The notes: generated by a model from the sequence alone, not told the origin. A stretch of 64,000 bases of DNA from Victivallales bacterium (GCA_016285345.1 JAEEQN010000004.1:39858-103857); one strand, 5' to 3'; counted from the first letter of the stretch, positions 39,663-49,625 are shown. Program-made: numbers and translations.

Positions 39663-39772
39663 TCAGGATTTTTTCGGGCGCTTGATGCTGGAACGGGAGG
39701 GGGCTCGGTGCGGGAATCAGGATTTTTTCGGGCGCTTGATGCTGGAACGGGAGGGGGGCTCGGTGCGCGGGT
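39663..39772. repeat. 54-bp tandem duplication of the hrpB 3' end
   Basis: tcaggattttttcgggcgcttgatgctggaacgggaggggg(g)ctcggtgcg occurs at 39663 and again at 39717. Confidence 0.9.
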
Positions 39773-42359
39773 CCTCGGGCCAGTTGTGCTTGGGGTAACG
39801 GCCGCGCATGTCTTTCCGCACGAGGAAATACGAGCCGTCCCAGAATTCGTCCAGGTTGCGCGTGATCTGCACGGTGCGCATGGCGGGCGAAAGCAGGTCG
39901 AACACGAGCGGGACGCGTCCGCCGGCGATCTTCGGCGAATGCGCGAGTCCGAAGACCTCCTGAAGCTTCACTCGCACCATGGGGGCGGCGGGGTCGGAAT
40001 AGTCGATGGCGATGTGCGAGCCGCTCGGGACCTCGAAGCGTTCGGGCGCGAGCGAGTTCAGCGTGGACTGGGCTTTCGGCGGGAGCATGGCGGCGAAGAT
40101 CGAACGGTAATCCAGGTCCGCGAGCTTGTCAAGGCGGCTGACGCCGCCGAGGTGCGGCGCGAGCCAGTCTTCGAGCGTGTCCAGCAGGTGCTGTTCCGAG
40201 CAGTCGGGGAAGCCCTCGCAGCCGTGCACGTGCAGGAACTGGATGCGCCGGAGAAATTTGAGCTGAGCGTGGGTGATGCCGAGCGAGGCGAACCCGCGTT
40301 TGCGGACGGCGGCGATCAGAAGGACCGCGGTGTCGTCGCCGGGGCGCAGATTGGACAGCTTGCGTTCAATCGTGAGCGAACCGACCGCCTTCACGTTGAA
40401 CACGCGGACGCACAGCGCATCGTCGTCCCAGACCGTTTCGCGGCGCGTGCGGAAGAGGTCCGGCAGGGCGGCTTCGAGCTCGGCGATGTCGAGCGGGAGC
40501 GCGAGGCGGATCGTGGGCTGTCCGGAGAGTCCGCCGGAATCCGCCACGGCGAGGTATTCCGAATCGCGGAGCGGGTCGCGTGCGCCGAGCTTCGCGGTCA
40601 TGCCGTTGGAGAGCTGGTATTCGGGGCGGTCGCCGCCGGTGCGACGTCGCGCGATACGGTCGGGGTATGCCGCGGCAAGGACAAGTCCTTGACTGATATT
40701 GTGCCGGGCTTCGCTTCCGGCACGGGGAGGCGGGGCCTCCACTGCGGTTGTGCCGGGCTTCGCTCCGGCACGGGAGGACAAGTCCTCCACTGCGGCAGTG
40801 CCCGGCTTCGCTCGGGCACGGGAGGACAAGTCCTCCACTGCGGCGGTGCCGGGCTTCGCTCCGGCACGAGGAAGGGCGGCTTCGAGTTGGGAAACGGCCT
40901 GTCGGATACGGGAAAGCGTCTGACGGTCCGCAGGCAGGGCGGACGCCTTGTCGAGCACGGCGAGGCGTTCTGCGAGGTCGGCGGTCTGCGGATTGACGAG
41001 CGGATCGCGGTCGGACAGGATTGCGGCAATCTGAAGCGCCTCCCGGCGGAGTCCGTGCTCGTCGGCGAAGAGAATGGCGTTCGCGAGGCGCGGATGCACG
41101 GGCAGACGGTGCAGGAGCTTGCCGTGCGGCGTGATCTGCCCGGTCTTTGCCGAGATCGCGCCGAGTTCGGTCAGCAGGTCGAACGCGTAGTCGAGCTTGA
41201 CCTCGGGCGGCGTCGTCATCCAGGGCAGGGCGGCGGCCTTTTCGCGGACCACGCCCCAATGCGCCAGCTCCAGCGCGAGCTCGGTGAGGTCGGCATGTTC
41301 GATCTCCGGCGGGGCGAAATCCGGCATGGCGTTCTGTTCGTATTCGTGCCAGAGACGGATGCAGACGCCCGGCGCGGTGCGTCCGGCGCGCCCCCGGCGC
41401 TGTTCGGCGGACGCCTTCGATATCTTGACCGTGCGGAGCTGGTCCATGCCGGACGCGGGGGAGAAGAACGGCATGCGCGCGAGGCCGGAGTCGACGACGA
41501 TGCGGATGCCGGGGATGGTGATGCTGGTCTCGGCGACGGGCGTGGCGAGGATGATGCGGCGGCGGTCCGACGGCGCGAACACGCGGTCCTGTTCGGCGGC
41601 GGAGAGCGAGCCGTAGAGCGGGAGGACCTCGAAATCGTGGCGCATGGAGGCGAGTTCGGCGGCGGTGCGGCGGATTTCCGCCTCGCCGGGGAGAAAAACG
41701 AGCGCGTCGCCTTCGTGTTCGCGCATGGCGTCCAGCACGACCGAGGCGGCGTGCGGTTCGACGGGAGCACCGGGCTTCAGGGGCGCGTAGCTCACGCCGA
41801 CCTCGAAACAGCGTCCCGAGGCGTTGACGATCTCGGTATCGTTTCCGAGCAACCCGGCGGCGGAATCCGCATCGAGCGTGGCGGACATGAGCGCGATGCG
41901 GAGGTCGTCGCGGAGGACGGAGCGCGCGTCAAGCGTGAGTGCGAGCGCGAGATCGGCGTGAATGCTGCGTTCGTGGAATTCGTCGAAAATGACGGCGGAG
42001 ACGCCTTCCAGCGACGGGTCGCGCTGGAGCATGCGCGTGAGCAGCGCCTCGGTCACGACCTCGATGCGCGTGTCCGCCGAAACGAGCGTCTCGAAGCGCG
42101 TCCGGTAGCCCACGGTCTTCCCCGGCGGTTCGTTCAGGAGCGACGCCATGCGCCGTGCCGCGGCGCGCGCGGCGATGCGGCGGGGTTCCAGCATGACGAT
42201 CTTCCCCTCGGGCAGCACGCCCGGTTCGAGCAGGGCGAGCGGCACGACAGTGCTTTTGCCCGCGCCGGGTTCCGCCGTGATGACCAGCGGACGGCAGGCG
42301 CGCGCGGCGTCCGCGATCCGCGGCAGGACGGCGTCGACGGGGAGACCGGAGCGGATCAT
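39717..42359 (-). CDS. hrpB: ATP-dependent helicase HrpB with internal tandem peptide repeat
   Basis: VITAEPGAGKSTVVPLALLE, IFDEFHERSIHADLALAL, EQRRGRAGRTAPGVCIRLW, AAAYPDRIARRR, HrpB C-terminal domain. Confidence 0.93.
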   Translation of the reverse strand: MIRSGLPVDAVLPRIADAARACRPLVITAEPGAGKSTVVPLALLEPGVLPEGKIVMLEPRRIAARAAARRMASLLNEPPGKTVGYRTRFETLVSADTRIEVVTEALLTRMLQRDPSLEGVSAVIFDEFHERSIHADLALALTLDARSVLRDDLRIALMSATLDADSAAGLLGNDTEIVNASGRCFEVGVSYAPLKPGAPVEPHAASVVLDAMREHEGDALVFLPGEAEIRRTAAELASMRHDFEVLPLYGSLSAAEQDRVFAPSDRRRIILATPVAETSITIPGIRIVVDSGLARMPFFSPASGMDQLRTVKISKASAEQRRGRAGRTAPGVCIRLWHEYEQNAMPDFAPPEIEHADLTELALELAHWGVVREKAAALPWMTTPPEVKLDYAFDLLTELGAISAKTGQITPHGKLLHRLPVHPRLANAILFADEHGLRREALQIAAILSDRDPLVNPQTADLAERLAVLDKASALPADRQTLSRIRQAVSQLEAALPRAGAKPGTAAVEDLSSRARAKPGTAAVEDLSSRAGAKPGTTAVEAPPPRAGSEARHNISQGLVLAAAYPDRIARRRTGGDRPEYQLSNGMTAKLGARDPLRDSEYLAVADSGGLSGQPTIRLALPLDIAELEAALPDLFRTRRETVWDDDALCVRVFNVKAVGSLTIERKLSNLRPGDDTAVLLIAAVRKRGFASLGITHAQLKFLRRIQFLHVHGCEGFPDCSEQHLLDTLEDWLAPHLGGVSRLDKLADLDYRSIFAAMLPPKAQSTLNSLAPERFEVPSGSHIAIDYSDPAAPMVRVKLQEVFGLAHSPKIAGGRVPLVFDLLSPAMRTVQITRNLDEFWDGSYFLVRKDMRGRYPKHNWPEDPRTEPPSRSSIKRPKKS
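40676..40868. repeat. Four tandem copies of the REP-like element, about 48 bp each, inside hrpB
   Basis: Hairpin A at 40676, 40726, 40773, 40821; hairpin C at 40701, 40750, 40798, 40846. Encodes RAGAKPGTAAVEDLSS repeats on the minus strand. Confidence 0.92.
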
Positions 42360-43111
42360 TCTGCGAGGCGCTTTTTGATCTCGGCGAGGAGTTGAGGCAT
42401 GACCTCGCCCGCCTTGCCGCGGATGTAGATATCAGTGATGTGCCCGGTGAACGCGGATTTCTCGGGATTGACCTCGATGACGACCGCGCCGCGGCGTTTC
42501 GCCGTGTGCGGCACCATGCAGGCGGGCATGACCTCGCCGGTGGTCCCGCTCACAAGGCACACGCTGCACGATTCGGCGTCCGCGAACGACTGGTCCATGG
42601 CGTGTTCGGGGATGCCTTCGCCGAAGAAGACGATGTCCGGCTTCAGCAGGGCGGCGCACTTCGGGCAGGACGGAGGATTCCCCGCGAGGAGGTCGGCGGT
42701 CGGCGGCCCGGAGAACGAGCACCGGGTGCAGCGGAGGCGTCCGAGCGTGCCGTGGAATTCGATCACGTTCCGCGAGCCCGCCGCCTGGTGGAGATTGTCG
42801 ATGTTCTGCGTGACGAGCGAGAACGCGACCCCCATCTTTTCCAGTTCGGCGAACGCGAGGTGGGCGGCGTTCGGGGCGCACTTGCCCCAGAGATCGTAGA
42901 AGATGGAGCGGATGCGGTTCCAGGACTCCACCGGGTGCCGCATGAAGTGGTCGATCTCGAAGAAATCCGGGTTCACCTGCTGCCAGAGGCCGCCCGCGCC
43001 CCGGAACGGCGGGATGCCGCTTTCGACCGAGACTCCGGCGCCGGTGAAGATCAGCATGTTCTTTTTTTCGGCGATGATGTCCGCCGCGGACTGGATGGGA
43101 TCGGGATTCAT
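42356..43111 (-). CDS. SIR2-family NAD-dependent protein deacylase
   Basis: IFTGAGVSVESGIPPFRG, LVTQNIDNLHQAAGSRNVIEFHG, CTRCSF...CPKCAALLKPDIVFFGE. Confidence 0.93.
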   Translation of the reverse strand: MNPDPIQSAADIIAEKKNMLIFTGAGVSVESGIPPFRGAGGLWQQVNPDFFEIDHFMRHPVESWNRIRSIFYDLWGKCAPNAAHLAFAELEKMGVAFSLVTQNIDNLHQAAGSRNVIEFHGTLGRLRCTRCSFSGPPTADLLAGNPPSCPKCAALLKPDIVFFGEGIPEHAMDQSFADAESCSVCLVSGTTGEVMPACMVPHTAKRRGAVVIEVNPEKSAFTGHITDIYIRGKAGEVMPQLLAEIKKRLAE

Positions 43112-43231
43112 AGGGCGCAAACTCCAAAAAAAGTGAAAAAAATCCGCTTTAAAATACGTGTTGGGTTTGTATATTTCAAGACATGCTTTATTTTTTAAAG
43201 AGAACTTTTTTCCCGAAAGGAGAACGAAACC

Positions 43232-43843
43232 ATGAAACGAATCCTCGCCGCATTGGTGCTGACGCTGACCCTCGCAGCAGCCGGGGCGCGCGCCGCCGAG
43301 CTGAAGATAGCCGTGATCGACATGCAGAAGACATTCCAGGAATACGAGAAGACCAAGACCATCGAGATCAAGCTGAACCAGCAGATGGAGGTGTTCAAGG
43401 AGTATTCCAACCAGCTGAACCAGCAGTACCAGAACCTGCGCAAGCAGTACGAGTCCGCCCGCGACGACTCGCAGAACATCGCATACTCCGCCGCCGAACG
43501 CGAGAACAAGCGCCAGAAGGCGCAGCAGCTGTACGAATCGCTGAAGCTGAAGGAGCAGGAAATGACCAGCTACACCGAGAGCCGCAAGACGCAGATACGC
43601 GACATGTACACGAAACTGCGCGGCGAGGTGGTCGACGAGATACGCAAGGCCGTCCACAACAAGGCCGTGCTCGAAGGCTACACCATCGTGCTCGACCAGT
43701 CCGGCGAATCCCTGAACGACGTCGGATTCGTGATCTACGTCCAGCCCGGCCTCGACATCACCGACGCCATCATCCAGGACCTGAACCGCGGCTACCGCAA
43801 GAACGCGAAGGACCCCGCCGGGGCGGCGGCGTCCGGCGAATGA
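43232..43843 (+). CDS. OmpH/Skp-family periplasmic chaperone
   Basis: Signal peptide MKRILAALVLTLTLAAAGARAAELKIAVIDMQKTFQEYEKT, long coiled coil; upstream of lpxD. Confidence 0.88.
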   Translation: MKRILAALVLTLTLAAAGARAAELKIAVIDMQKTFQEYEKTKTIEIKLNQQMEVFKEYSNQLNQQYQNLRKQYESARDDSQNIAYSAAERENKRQKAQQLYESLKLKEQEMTSYTESRKTQIRDMYTKLRGEVVDEIRKAVHNKAVLEGYTIVLDQSGESLNDVGFVIYVQPGLDITDAIIQDLNRGYRKNAKDPAGAAASGE

Positions 43844-43908
43844 GCCGAACCGGACCAAAACTTGAACTTGAATCAACAACACCCAACTTACCCATAAGAG
43901 GATTTGAA

Positions 43909-44967
43909 ATGAGCAAAGAATACAAAGCATCCGAACTTGCCGAGATCGTCAACGGCACGCTCGTCGGCAATCCGGACACCGTGGTCAACGCGGTCAATTC
44001 CCTGAAACTGGCGGAACGCAACGAAGTGTCGTTCCTCAACAACGCGAAATATCTGAAGGCGCAGCGCGAAAGCCACGCCGGGGTCGTCCTGGTCCCGAAC
44101 GACTGGAAATACGAGCCCCCCGAGGGGCAGACCAACATTCACTGCGCGGACCCGGGCAAGGCCTTCTCCAAGCTCTGCACGATCTTCGCTCCGGAACCGC
44201 TTGACTATCCCGTCGGCGTCCACCCGACCGCGTTCGTCCACCCGACCGCGAAGCTCGCCGAGGGCGTCCACGTGGGGCCGAACGCCGTCATCATGGAGGG
44301 CGCGGAGATCGGCAAGAACACGAAGATCTGCGCCTGCGCCTACATCGGCCAGTACACGAAAGTCGGCGAGAACACGATCATTTATCCCGGCGTGTGCATC
44401 ATGCACCGCTGCATCATCGGCAACCGCGTGATCCTGCACGGCTGCGCGGTCATCGGCGCGGACGGATTCGGCTACACGCCCTCGTTCCGCGGACTCGTGA
44501 AGGTGCCGCAGAACGGCATCGTGCGCATCGATGACGACGTGGAGGTCGGCGCGTGCTCGACCATCGACCGCGCCAGATTCGGCATGACGTGGATCAAGAA
44601 GGGCGTGAAGATCGACAACCTGGTCTTCGTGGCGCACAACGTGATCGTGGGCGAATCGTCCGTCCTGATCGGCCAGTCCGGCATCGCCGGCAGCGCCGAG
44701 CTCGGACGCGGCGTGGAGCTCCAGGCCCGCGCGGGCGTGAACGGCCACATCACCCTGGGCGACGGCTCCAGGGTGCTCGGGCTCTCCGCCGCATGGAGGA
44801 GCACGTCGCCCGGCGAAAGCGTGTTCGGCGTCCCCGGCGAAGGCCAGGAAACGTACCTCGAACGTCTCGCCCTGCCGATCCGCGTCCGCAAGCTCATGGC
44901 CCGCATTGAGAAGCTCGAGGCGAAGATCGCGGAGCTCGAAGGCAAGGACGCCGGAGGCGCGAAATGA
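43909..44967 (+). CDS. lpxD: UDP-3-O-(3-hydroxyacyl)glucosamine N-acyltransferase
   Basis: ASELAEIVNGTLVGN; left-handed beta-helix hexapeptides; GADGFGY, VFVAHNVIVGESSVLIGQSGIAGS. Confidence 0.94.
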   Translation: MSKEYKASELAEIVNGTLVGNPDTVVNAVNSLKLAERNEVSFLNNAKYLKAQRESHAGVVLVPNDWKYEPPEGQTNIHCADPGKAFSKLCTIFAPEPLDYPVGVHPTAFVHPTAKLAEGVHVGPNAVIMEGAEIGKNTKICACAYIGQYTKVGENTIIYPGVCIMHRCIIGNRVILHGCAVIGADGFGYTPSFRGLVKVPQNGIVRIDDDVEVGACSTIDRARFGMTWIKKGVKIDNLVFVAHNVIVGESSVLIGQSGIAGSAELGRGVELQARAGVNGHITLGDGSRVLGLSAAWRSTSPGESVFGVPGEGQETYLERLALPIRVRKLMARIEKLEAKIAELEGKDAGGAK

Positions 44968-45881
44968 AACGCGACCCCGCCGAGCTGCAGAAAGAGATAC
45001 TGAAGCTCAAGGAGCAGACCGGGGCGACCATCCTCGCGCACAACTACGTGGACGGCGCGATCCAGGATGTCGCGGATTTCTGCGGCGACTCGCTGGAGCT
45101 CAGCGTCAAGGCGAAGAAATACAAGGCCGACCTCATCGTCTTCTGCGGCGTGCGCTTCATGGCCGAGACCGCGAAGATCCTCTCGCCCGAATCCCGCGTG
45201 ATCCTGCCCAACTCCACCGCCGGCTGCCCCATGGCCGACATGGCGCAGGTCGACGAGGTCCGCAAGTACCGCAAGGAGCACCCGGACGAGATCCTCGTGG
45301 CGTACGTGAACAGCACTGCCGCCGTGAAGGCGCAGGTCGACTGGTGCTGCACCTCCGGCAACGTGGAACGCGTGCTGAACGCGATCCCGGCGGACGCGAA
45401 GATCATGTTCCTGCCGGACCGCAACCTCGGCGCGAACATGACCGCCAAGCTCGGCCGCCCGATGTCCCTGTGGAGCGGCTGCTGCCCCGTGCACGACCGC
45501 ATCACACTGGAGAGCATCCGCGAGGCGCGCGCTGTGCATCCCGGCGCCGAGGTGCTGGTGCACCCCGAATGCCGTCCGATGATCATCGAGGCCGCCGACG
45601 TTGCGCTCAGCACGGGCGGCATGCTCCGCCACGTGTCCGAATCCCTCTTCAAGGAGTTCATCATCGGCACCGAGCTCGGCATCATCCACCGCATGCAGAG
45701 GGAGAACCCGGACAAGGTGTTCCATCCGCTCCTGCCGCAGGTCGTCTGCCCGGACATGAAGAAGATCACGCTCGAAAACGTGCTGGCCGCGCTTCAGGGG
45801 AAATGCGAGGAGATCGTGCTCGACCCCGAGATCATGGACGCCGCCCGCAAGCCCATCGAACGCATGCTCGCGCTGAAATAA
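44964..45881 (+). CDS. nadA: Quinolinate synthase
   Basis: ILAHNYVDGAIQDVADFCGDSLELS, FCGVRFMAETAKIL, NSTA, VHPECRP, STGGM. Confidence 0.96.
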   Translation: MKRDPAELQKEILKLKEQTGATILAHNYVDGAIQDVADFCGDSLELSVKAKKYKADLIVFCGVRFMAETAKILSPESRVILPNSTAGCPMADMAQVDEVRKYRKEHPDEILVAYVNSTAAVKAQVDWCCTSGNVERVLNAIPADAKIMFLPDRNLGANMTAKLGRPMSLWSGCCPVHDRITLESIREARAVHPGAEVLVHPECRPMIIEAADVALSTGGMLRHVSESLFKEFIIGTELGIIHRMQRENPDKVFHPLLPQVVCPDMKKITLENVLAALQGKCEEIVLDPEIMDAARKPIERMLALK

Positions 45882-45906
45882 CCTGAAGTTTTTATCCGTA
45901 AAGAAA

Positions 45907-45938
45907 CGCACGCCCGAAATCCCGGACGTGCGCTTTTT
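45907..45938 (+). terminator. Rho-independent terminator after nadA
   Basis: CGCACGcCCG-aaat-cCGGaCGTGCG followed by ctttttgtgttt. Confidence 0.7.
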
Positions 45939-45961
45939 GTGTTTGCAAGGACGTCTCTGTT

Positions 45962-47134
45962 TCAGGTCAATGCGTAGTACGCGGCGTTGCGGAGGCGGTG
46001 GAAGAGGTGGGAATTGTCCTGCGGGGACTGGTTCTGCGCCATGAAGAGGACGGCGAGCTCGTTTTTGAGGTCGAGCGTGAAGTTCGTCTCCAGCCAGCCG
46101 CCCCAGCCGAACGATCCGATGGCGTCTGTGGTGGAGGAGCACCCGCCGAAGGTCTTCATGAAGAGGAAATTGCCGTAGTTCTGTCCGCCGAGGTCCTGCC
46201 AGGTGAACGTGCGCGCCTGATGCGGCGTGAGCTGGGGGGAGATGAGGTAGTCGAACCCGGCGGCGGAGAGGAACTTGTGTCCGTTGTATTTGCCGCGGTT
46301 CATGAGCATCTTCACGAACTCGGCGTAGTCGCCGATGGTGGAGACGAGGCCCGCGCCGCCGGACTCGAACGCGGTGTCCTCGCGGTAGGCGTTCAGCCCG
46401 AGGTGCCAGTCGGCGTAGCCGAAGCGCTTGCGCGTGTGGTCGCGGTGGTCGTAGGCGGTGGCGAGGCGGGCGCGCTTCGCCTCGGGCACGACGAATCCGG
46501 TGTCCTTCATGCCGAGCGGGGCGAAGATCTCGTCCTGGAGGTACTGCCCGAAGCGTTTCCCGGCGGCGCATTCGATGACCGCGCCCATCACGTCGGCGGA
46601 GTAGCCGTACGCCCAGCGGTCGCCGGGCTTGAACGCGAGACGGCAGCCGCCGAGCCTGTTCGCGAACTCGACCGTGGAGAGCTGGACGCCCTGCTTGCGG
46701 AGGTCCTCCATCTCGCGCACGACCAGCGCGACGTCCGGCGAGCAGTCGGGATAGAGCAGCCCAGAGGTCATGTTCAGCAGGTCGGAGACGTACATCGGGC
46801 GGTCGCTGACGATTGCGAGGCCCTGTCCGTGCTCGGTGTCGTAGCGCTGGTTCGCGAATCCCGGCAGGAAGCGCGCGACCATGGCGCGGGGCGACAGGAT
46901 GCCGCGGTCGATGTTCATGACGGCGGCGGTGCCGGTGATCGGCTTCGACTGCGAATAGATGCGGAAGATGGTGTCGCGGGAGATCTTTCGGCCGGATTCG
47001 ACGTCGGCATAGCCGCTTTCCGTGTAGTAAATCTCCTCGCCCTTGTGCAGGACCATGACGGACGCGCCGGCGTATTCGCCGCGGTCGACGGATTCGCTGA
47101 GCAGATCGGAGAGGCGGTTGAGTTCGGGATTCAT
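45962..47134 (-). CDS. Beta-lactamase-family serine hydrolase (class C-like / esterase)
   Basis: FRIYSQSKPITGTA (S-x-x-K), YGYSADVMG (Y-x-S/N). Confidence 0.9.
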   Translation of the reverse strand: MNPELNRLSDLLSESVDRGEYAGASVMVLHKGEEIYYTESGYADVESGRKISRDTIFRIYSQSKPITGTAAVMNIDRGILSPRAMVARFLPGFANQRYDTEHGQGLAIVSDRPMYVSDLLNMTSGLLYPDCSPDVALVVREMEDLRKQGVQLSTVEFANRLGGCRLAFKPGDRWAYGYSADVMGAVIECAAGKRFGQYLQDEIFAPLGMKDTGFVVPEAKRARLATAYDHRDHTRKRFGYADWHLGLNAYREDTAFESGGAGLVSTIGDYAEFVKMLMNRGKYNGHKFLSAAGFDYLISPQLTPHQARTFTWQDLGGQNYGNFLFMKTFGGCSSTTDAIGSFGWGGWLETNFTLDLKNELAVLFMAQNQSPQDNSHLFHRLRNAAYYALT

Positions 47135-47196
47135 GCTGTGTCTCCTGTCGGATATGAGGTGTGAAAATGAAATGCTTGTCTGAACAGGATTTGGGG

Positions 47197-48027
47197 TTAC
47201 TTTTCGGCGATCTCCATGGGGGCGAACGTGCCGTCGCAGGTGAAGACGTTCTTTCCGTCCGGGGTGTGTCCGACCGCGCGGAAGGCGGAATCGTCGTGTT
47301 CGCCCGTGGTGACGATGGATTCGCCGAGGCGGAGCGCGAAGTTGAAGTTGACGCGGATGGAGTTCACGCGGACGGGGTATCCGAGCTTGGCGGCGAGCCA
47401 GTCCTGCGCGAACATCGGGTAATGCGCGTTGTTCACGTGGTTGTTGTAGTCGATCTTGGACTGGCCGATGTCGGTGCGGACGGGATCGGAACCGGGCGAG
47501 GGGTCGAGCTTGCCCCAGTCCTCGAAGAAGATCGGCTTGTCGGGGTTCGAGGGGAATTTTCCGGTGACGTCGTCGGGGGAGACGGGGCGGAGGTTGGCGA
47601 GTTTGAGCATGAGCCAGTAGCTGCTGGCGGTGGCGATGCGCTGCCCGGTGGCGGGATCGGTCAGCTCGAACTGGCGCATGGCGAAGAGACGGTGGACGCC
47701 GCTGGGCCAGGTCTTCAGGCGCACGGAATCCGCGCGCGGGGGCAGGGCGTCGAACTTGATCATGAGGCGGGAGAGGACCCAGGTGATGCCGAGACGGCGC
47801 AGGTCGTGGATGCCGACGCCGAGGAGTTCGGCGTGCGCGCCCGCGATGTCCTGCATCAGGTCGAATGCCGCGCCGAGGCGGAGCCGTCCGTCCGGGCCGA
47901 TGGCGTGGAGCTGGGTCGGGTACTCGCGGGTGATGCTGGCGGGCTTGCCGTCGAAATACGGGTTGCCGTCGTGGATGACGTCGGCGGAGGTTTCAGGCGT
48001 ATTGAGAGGACCGGTTGCGGTGCTCAT
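47197..48027 (-). CDS. Acyl-ACP thioesterase family protein
   Basis: Double hotdog; GITWVLSRLMIKFDALPPRADSVRLKTWPSG; DYNNHVNNAHYPMFAQDWL. Confidence 0.88.
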   Translation of the reverse strand: MSTATGPLNTPETSADVIHDGNPYFDGKPASITREYPTQLHAIGPDGRLRLGAAFDLMQDIAGAHAELLGVGIHDLRRLGITWVLSRLMIKFDALPPRADSVRLKTWPSGVHRLFAMRQFELTDPATGQRIATASSYWLMLKLANLRPVSPDDVTGKFPSNPDKPIFFEDWGKLDPSPGSDPVRTDIGQSKIDYNNHVNNAHYPMFAQDWLAAKLGYPVRVNSIRVNFNFALRLGESIVTTGEHDDSAFRAVGHTPDGKNVFTCDGTFAPMEIAEK

Positions 48028-48593
48028 GGTTCGGTTTCCTTTCGTTGTGCTTTTTCTTTGCGGATGCCGTCGGCGAGGAGCGAGACCAGCGCCTCCTGTT
48101 CCGGGGCGATGCCGGACCGCAGGACCTTGCGCGCGTTTCCGCCGTAGATCACGCCGAGGAGCGAGGTGTTCAGCCTCGACACGACGGCGTTTCCGCTGTC
48201 AGGATCGTCGGTGATGCTGACCGTGCAGGGGATCAGGGCGGGCAGGACGAGGCCGCGGTCCGGGTCGTCCATGAGGCCGCGCGCGTAAGTGCGGTTGCAG
48301 AGTTTCCAGTTGTAGAGGGCGCGTCCGTCCGAGGGAAGGGGCAGGGAACACGCCTCGCGGGAGGCTTTCCAGCCGGATTCCGCGGGCATGGCGTTCTCGA
48401 ACGCGTCGTCGAAATCGTCGGCGGTGAGGCCGGGGAATTCGTGCGAGACGATGAGGTTGTGGCGGAGGTAGAGGAATCCGGCGCAGAACATGGCGGCGGC
48501 TCCGGCGATCACACCAAGGAGGAACGCCGCGAGGACAGGATTCTTTCTGGGGGGACGTTTCTGTTCCGTTATCGTTGTTGTCAGCGGTTCCAT
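48024..48593 (-). CDS. Hypothetical membrane-anchored protein
   Basis: TM NPVLAAFLLGVIAGAAAMFCAGFLYL; overlaps both neighbours by a few bases. Confidence 0.65.
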   Translation of the reverse strand: MEPLTTTITEQKRPPRKNPVLAAFLLGVIAGAAAMFCAGFLYLRHNLIVSHEFPGLTADDFDDAFENAMPAESGWKASREACSLPLPSDGRALYNWKLCNRTYARGLMDDPDRGLVLPALIPCTVSITDDPDSGNAVVSRLNTSLLGVIYGGNARKVLRSGIAPEQEALVSLLADGIRKEKAQRKETEP

Positions 48594-49606
48594 GAGTAGT
48601 CCTTTCCATCCAGCGCGCGCCGGATGTTTTCGAGCTGAATGCGGAAGTCGGCGGTTTCGCGGCGCCAGAACTCGCGCGTGCCCCAGTCGGGGTACTGCCT
48701 GCGGAATCCGGCGTCGCCGGACTGCACGGCGCACCAGGAGAGGAAGTGCATCATGCGCATGGCGCGGAGGGGTTCGACGAGGCGAAGCGAGGCGCGGTCG
48801 AACGGACGGAAGACCTCGTAGGCGGCGAGGATCACGTCGAGCTCGCGTTTGGATTCGGAGAGCGTGCCGGGGAGCAGCAGCCAGAGGTCCTGCACGGGCG
48901 GCCCCGCGACCATGTCGTCGAAGTCGATCGCCATGAGGCCGGTTCCGGGACGGTCGAGCACGTTCGCGCGGTGGAAGTCCCCGTGGATGCGGATCATGGC
49001 GTCGTCGGGCGGATAGACCGCCTCCGCCAGGTCGAGGATGGCGTCGCAGAGGTCGATCAGCTCCTGTTCGCACGAGGGATCGACCGCGCCGGATTTGAAG
49101 ATGCGGTGCATGGCGGCCTCGGCGAAGTTCGCGGGCGTCATGCGGAGCCGGTGAGGTGCGGCGCGGCGTTCGCCGCAGGCGTGGATGCGTCCGAGCAGGG
49201 ACCCGACGCGTTCGAGTGTTTCGTCCTGTTCGAGTTCGATCTCGCGGCCCCTCATTCGAGGGAAAATGGCGAAGAACACGCCGTCGAGTTCGCCGAGCGT
49301 GGAGTCCGTTTCGAGCTCGTAGGGCGGTACGACGGGTATCTCCTCGCCGTCGCAGTCCCACAGGAACTCGTGTTCCTCCAGGATCGCCTCACGCGTCCAG
49401 CGTCCGGGACGGTAGAACTTGACCACGAGGCGTTCGCCCGTGGCGGCCTCGATCTCGTACACGCGGTTGATGTAGCTGGGCAGGGCGGAGGCGAGTCCGG
49501 TCAGGCGGCACGCGAGGGCGTCCTCCAGGGCAGGCAGAAAATACTCCGGCGTGATGCGGTCGAATCCGGCCGCACCGGCTGTCTTGCTGCCCCGCGGAAG
49601 GTCCAT
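48581..49606 (-). CDS. APH/SrkA-like phosphotransferase
   Basis: RIHGDFHRANVLDRPGTGLMAIDFDDMVAGPPVQDLWLL kinase-like catalytic motif. Confidence 0.9.
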   Translation of the reverse strand: MDLPRGSKTAGAAGFDRITPEYFLPALEDALACRLTGLASALPSYINRVYEIEAATGERLVVKFYRPGRWTREAILEEHEFLWDCDGEEIPVVPPYELETDSTLGELDGVFFAIFPRMRGREIELEQDETLERVGSLLGRIHACGERRAAPHRLRMTPANFAEAAMHRIFKSGAVDPSCEQELIDLCDAILDLAEAVYPPDDAMIRIHGDFHRANVLDRPGTGLMAIDFDDMVAGPPVQDLWLLLPGTLSESKRELDVILAAYEVFRPFDRASLRLVEPLRAMRMMHFLSWCAVQSGDAGFRRQYPDWGTREFWRRETADFRIQLENIRRALDGKDYSWNR

Positions 49607-49625
49607 TGGAACACCTGCTGAAAGA

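Noticed and set aside
39633-42395. 920-aa plus-strand ORF opposite hrpB
   Set aside because: HrpB helicase motifs are on the minus strand; the plus frame is open only through GC bias and the repeats.
42356-43930. 524-aa version of the SIR2 protein starting at 43930
   Set aside because: The extra N-terminus is antisense to the Skp gene; MNPDPIQSAADI at 43111 is the normal SIR2 start.
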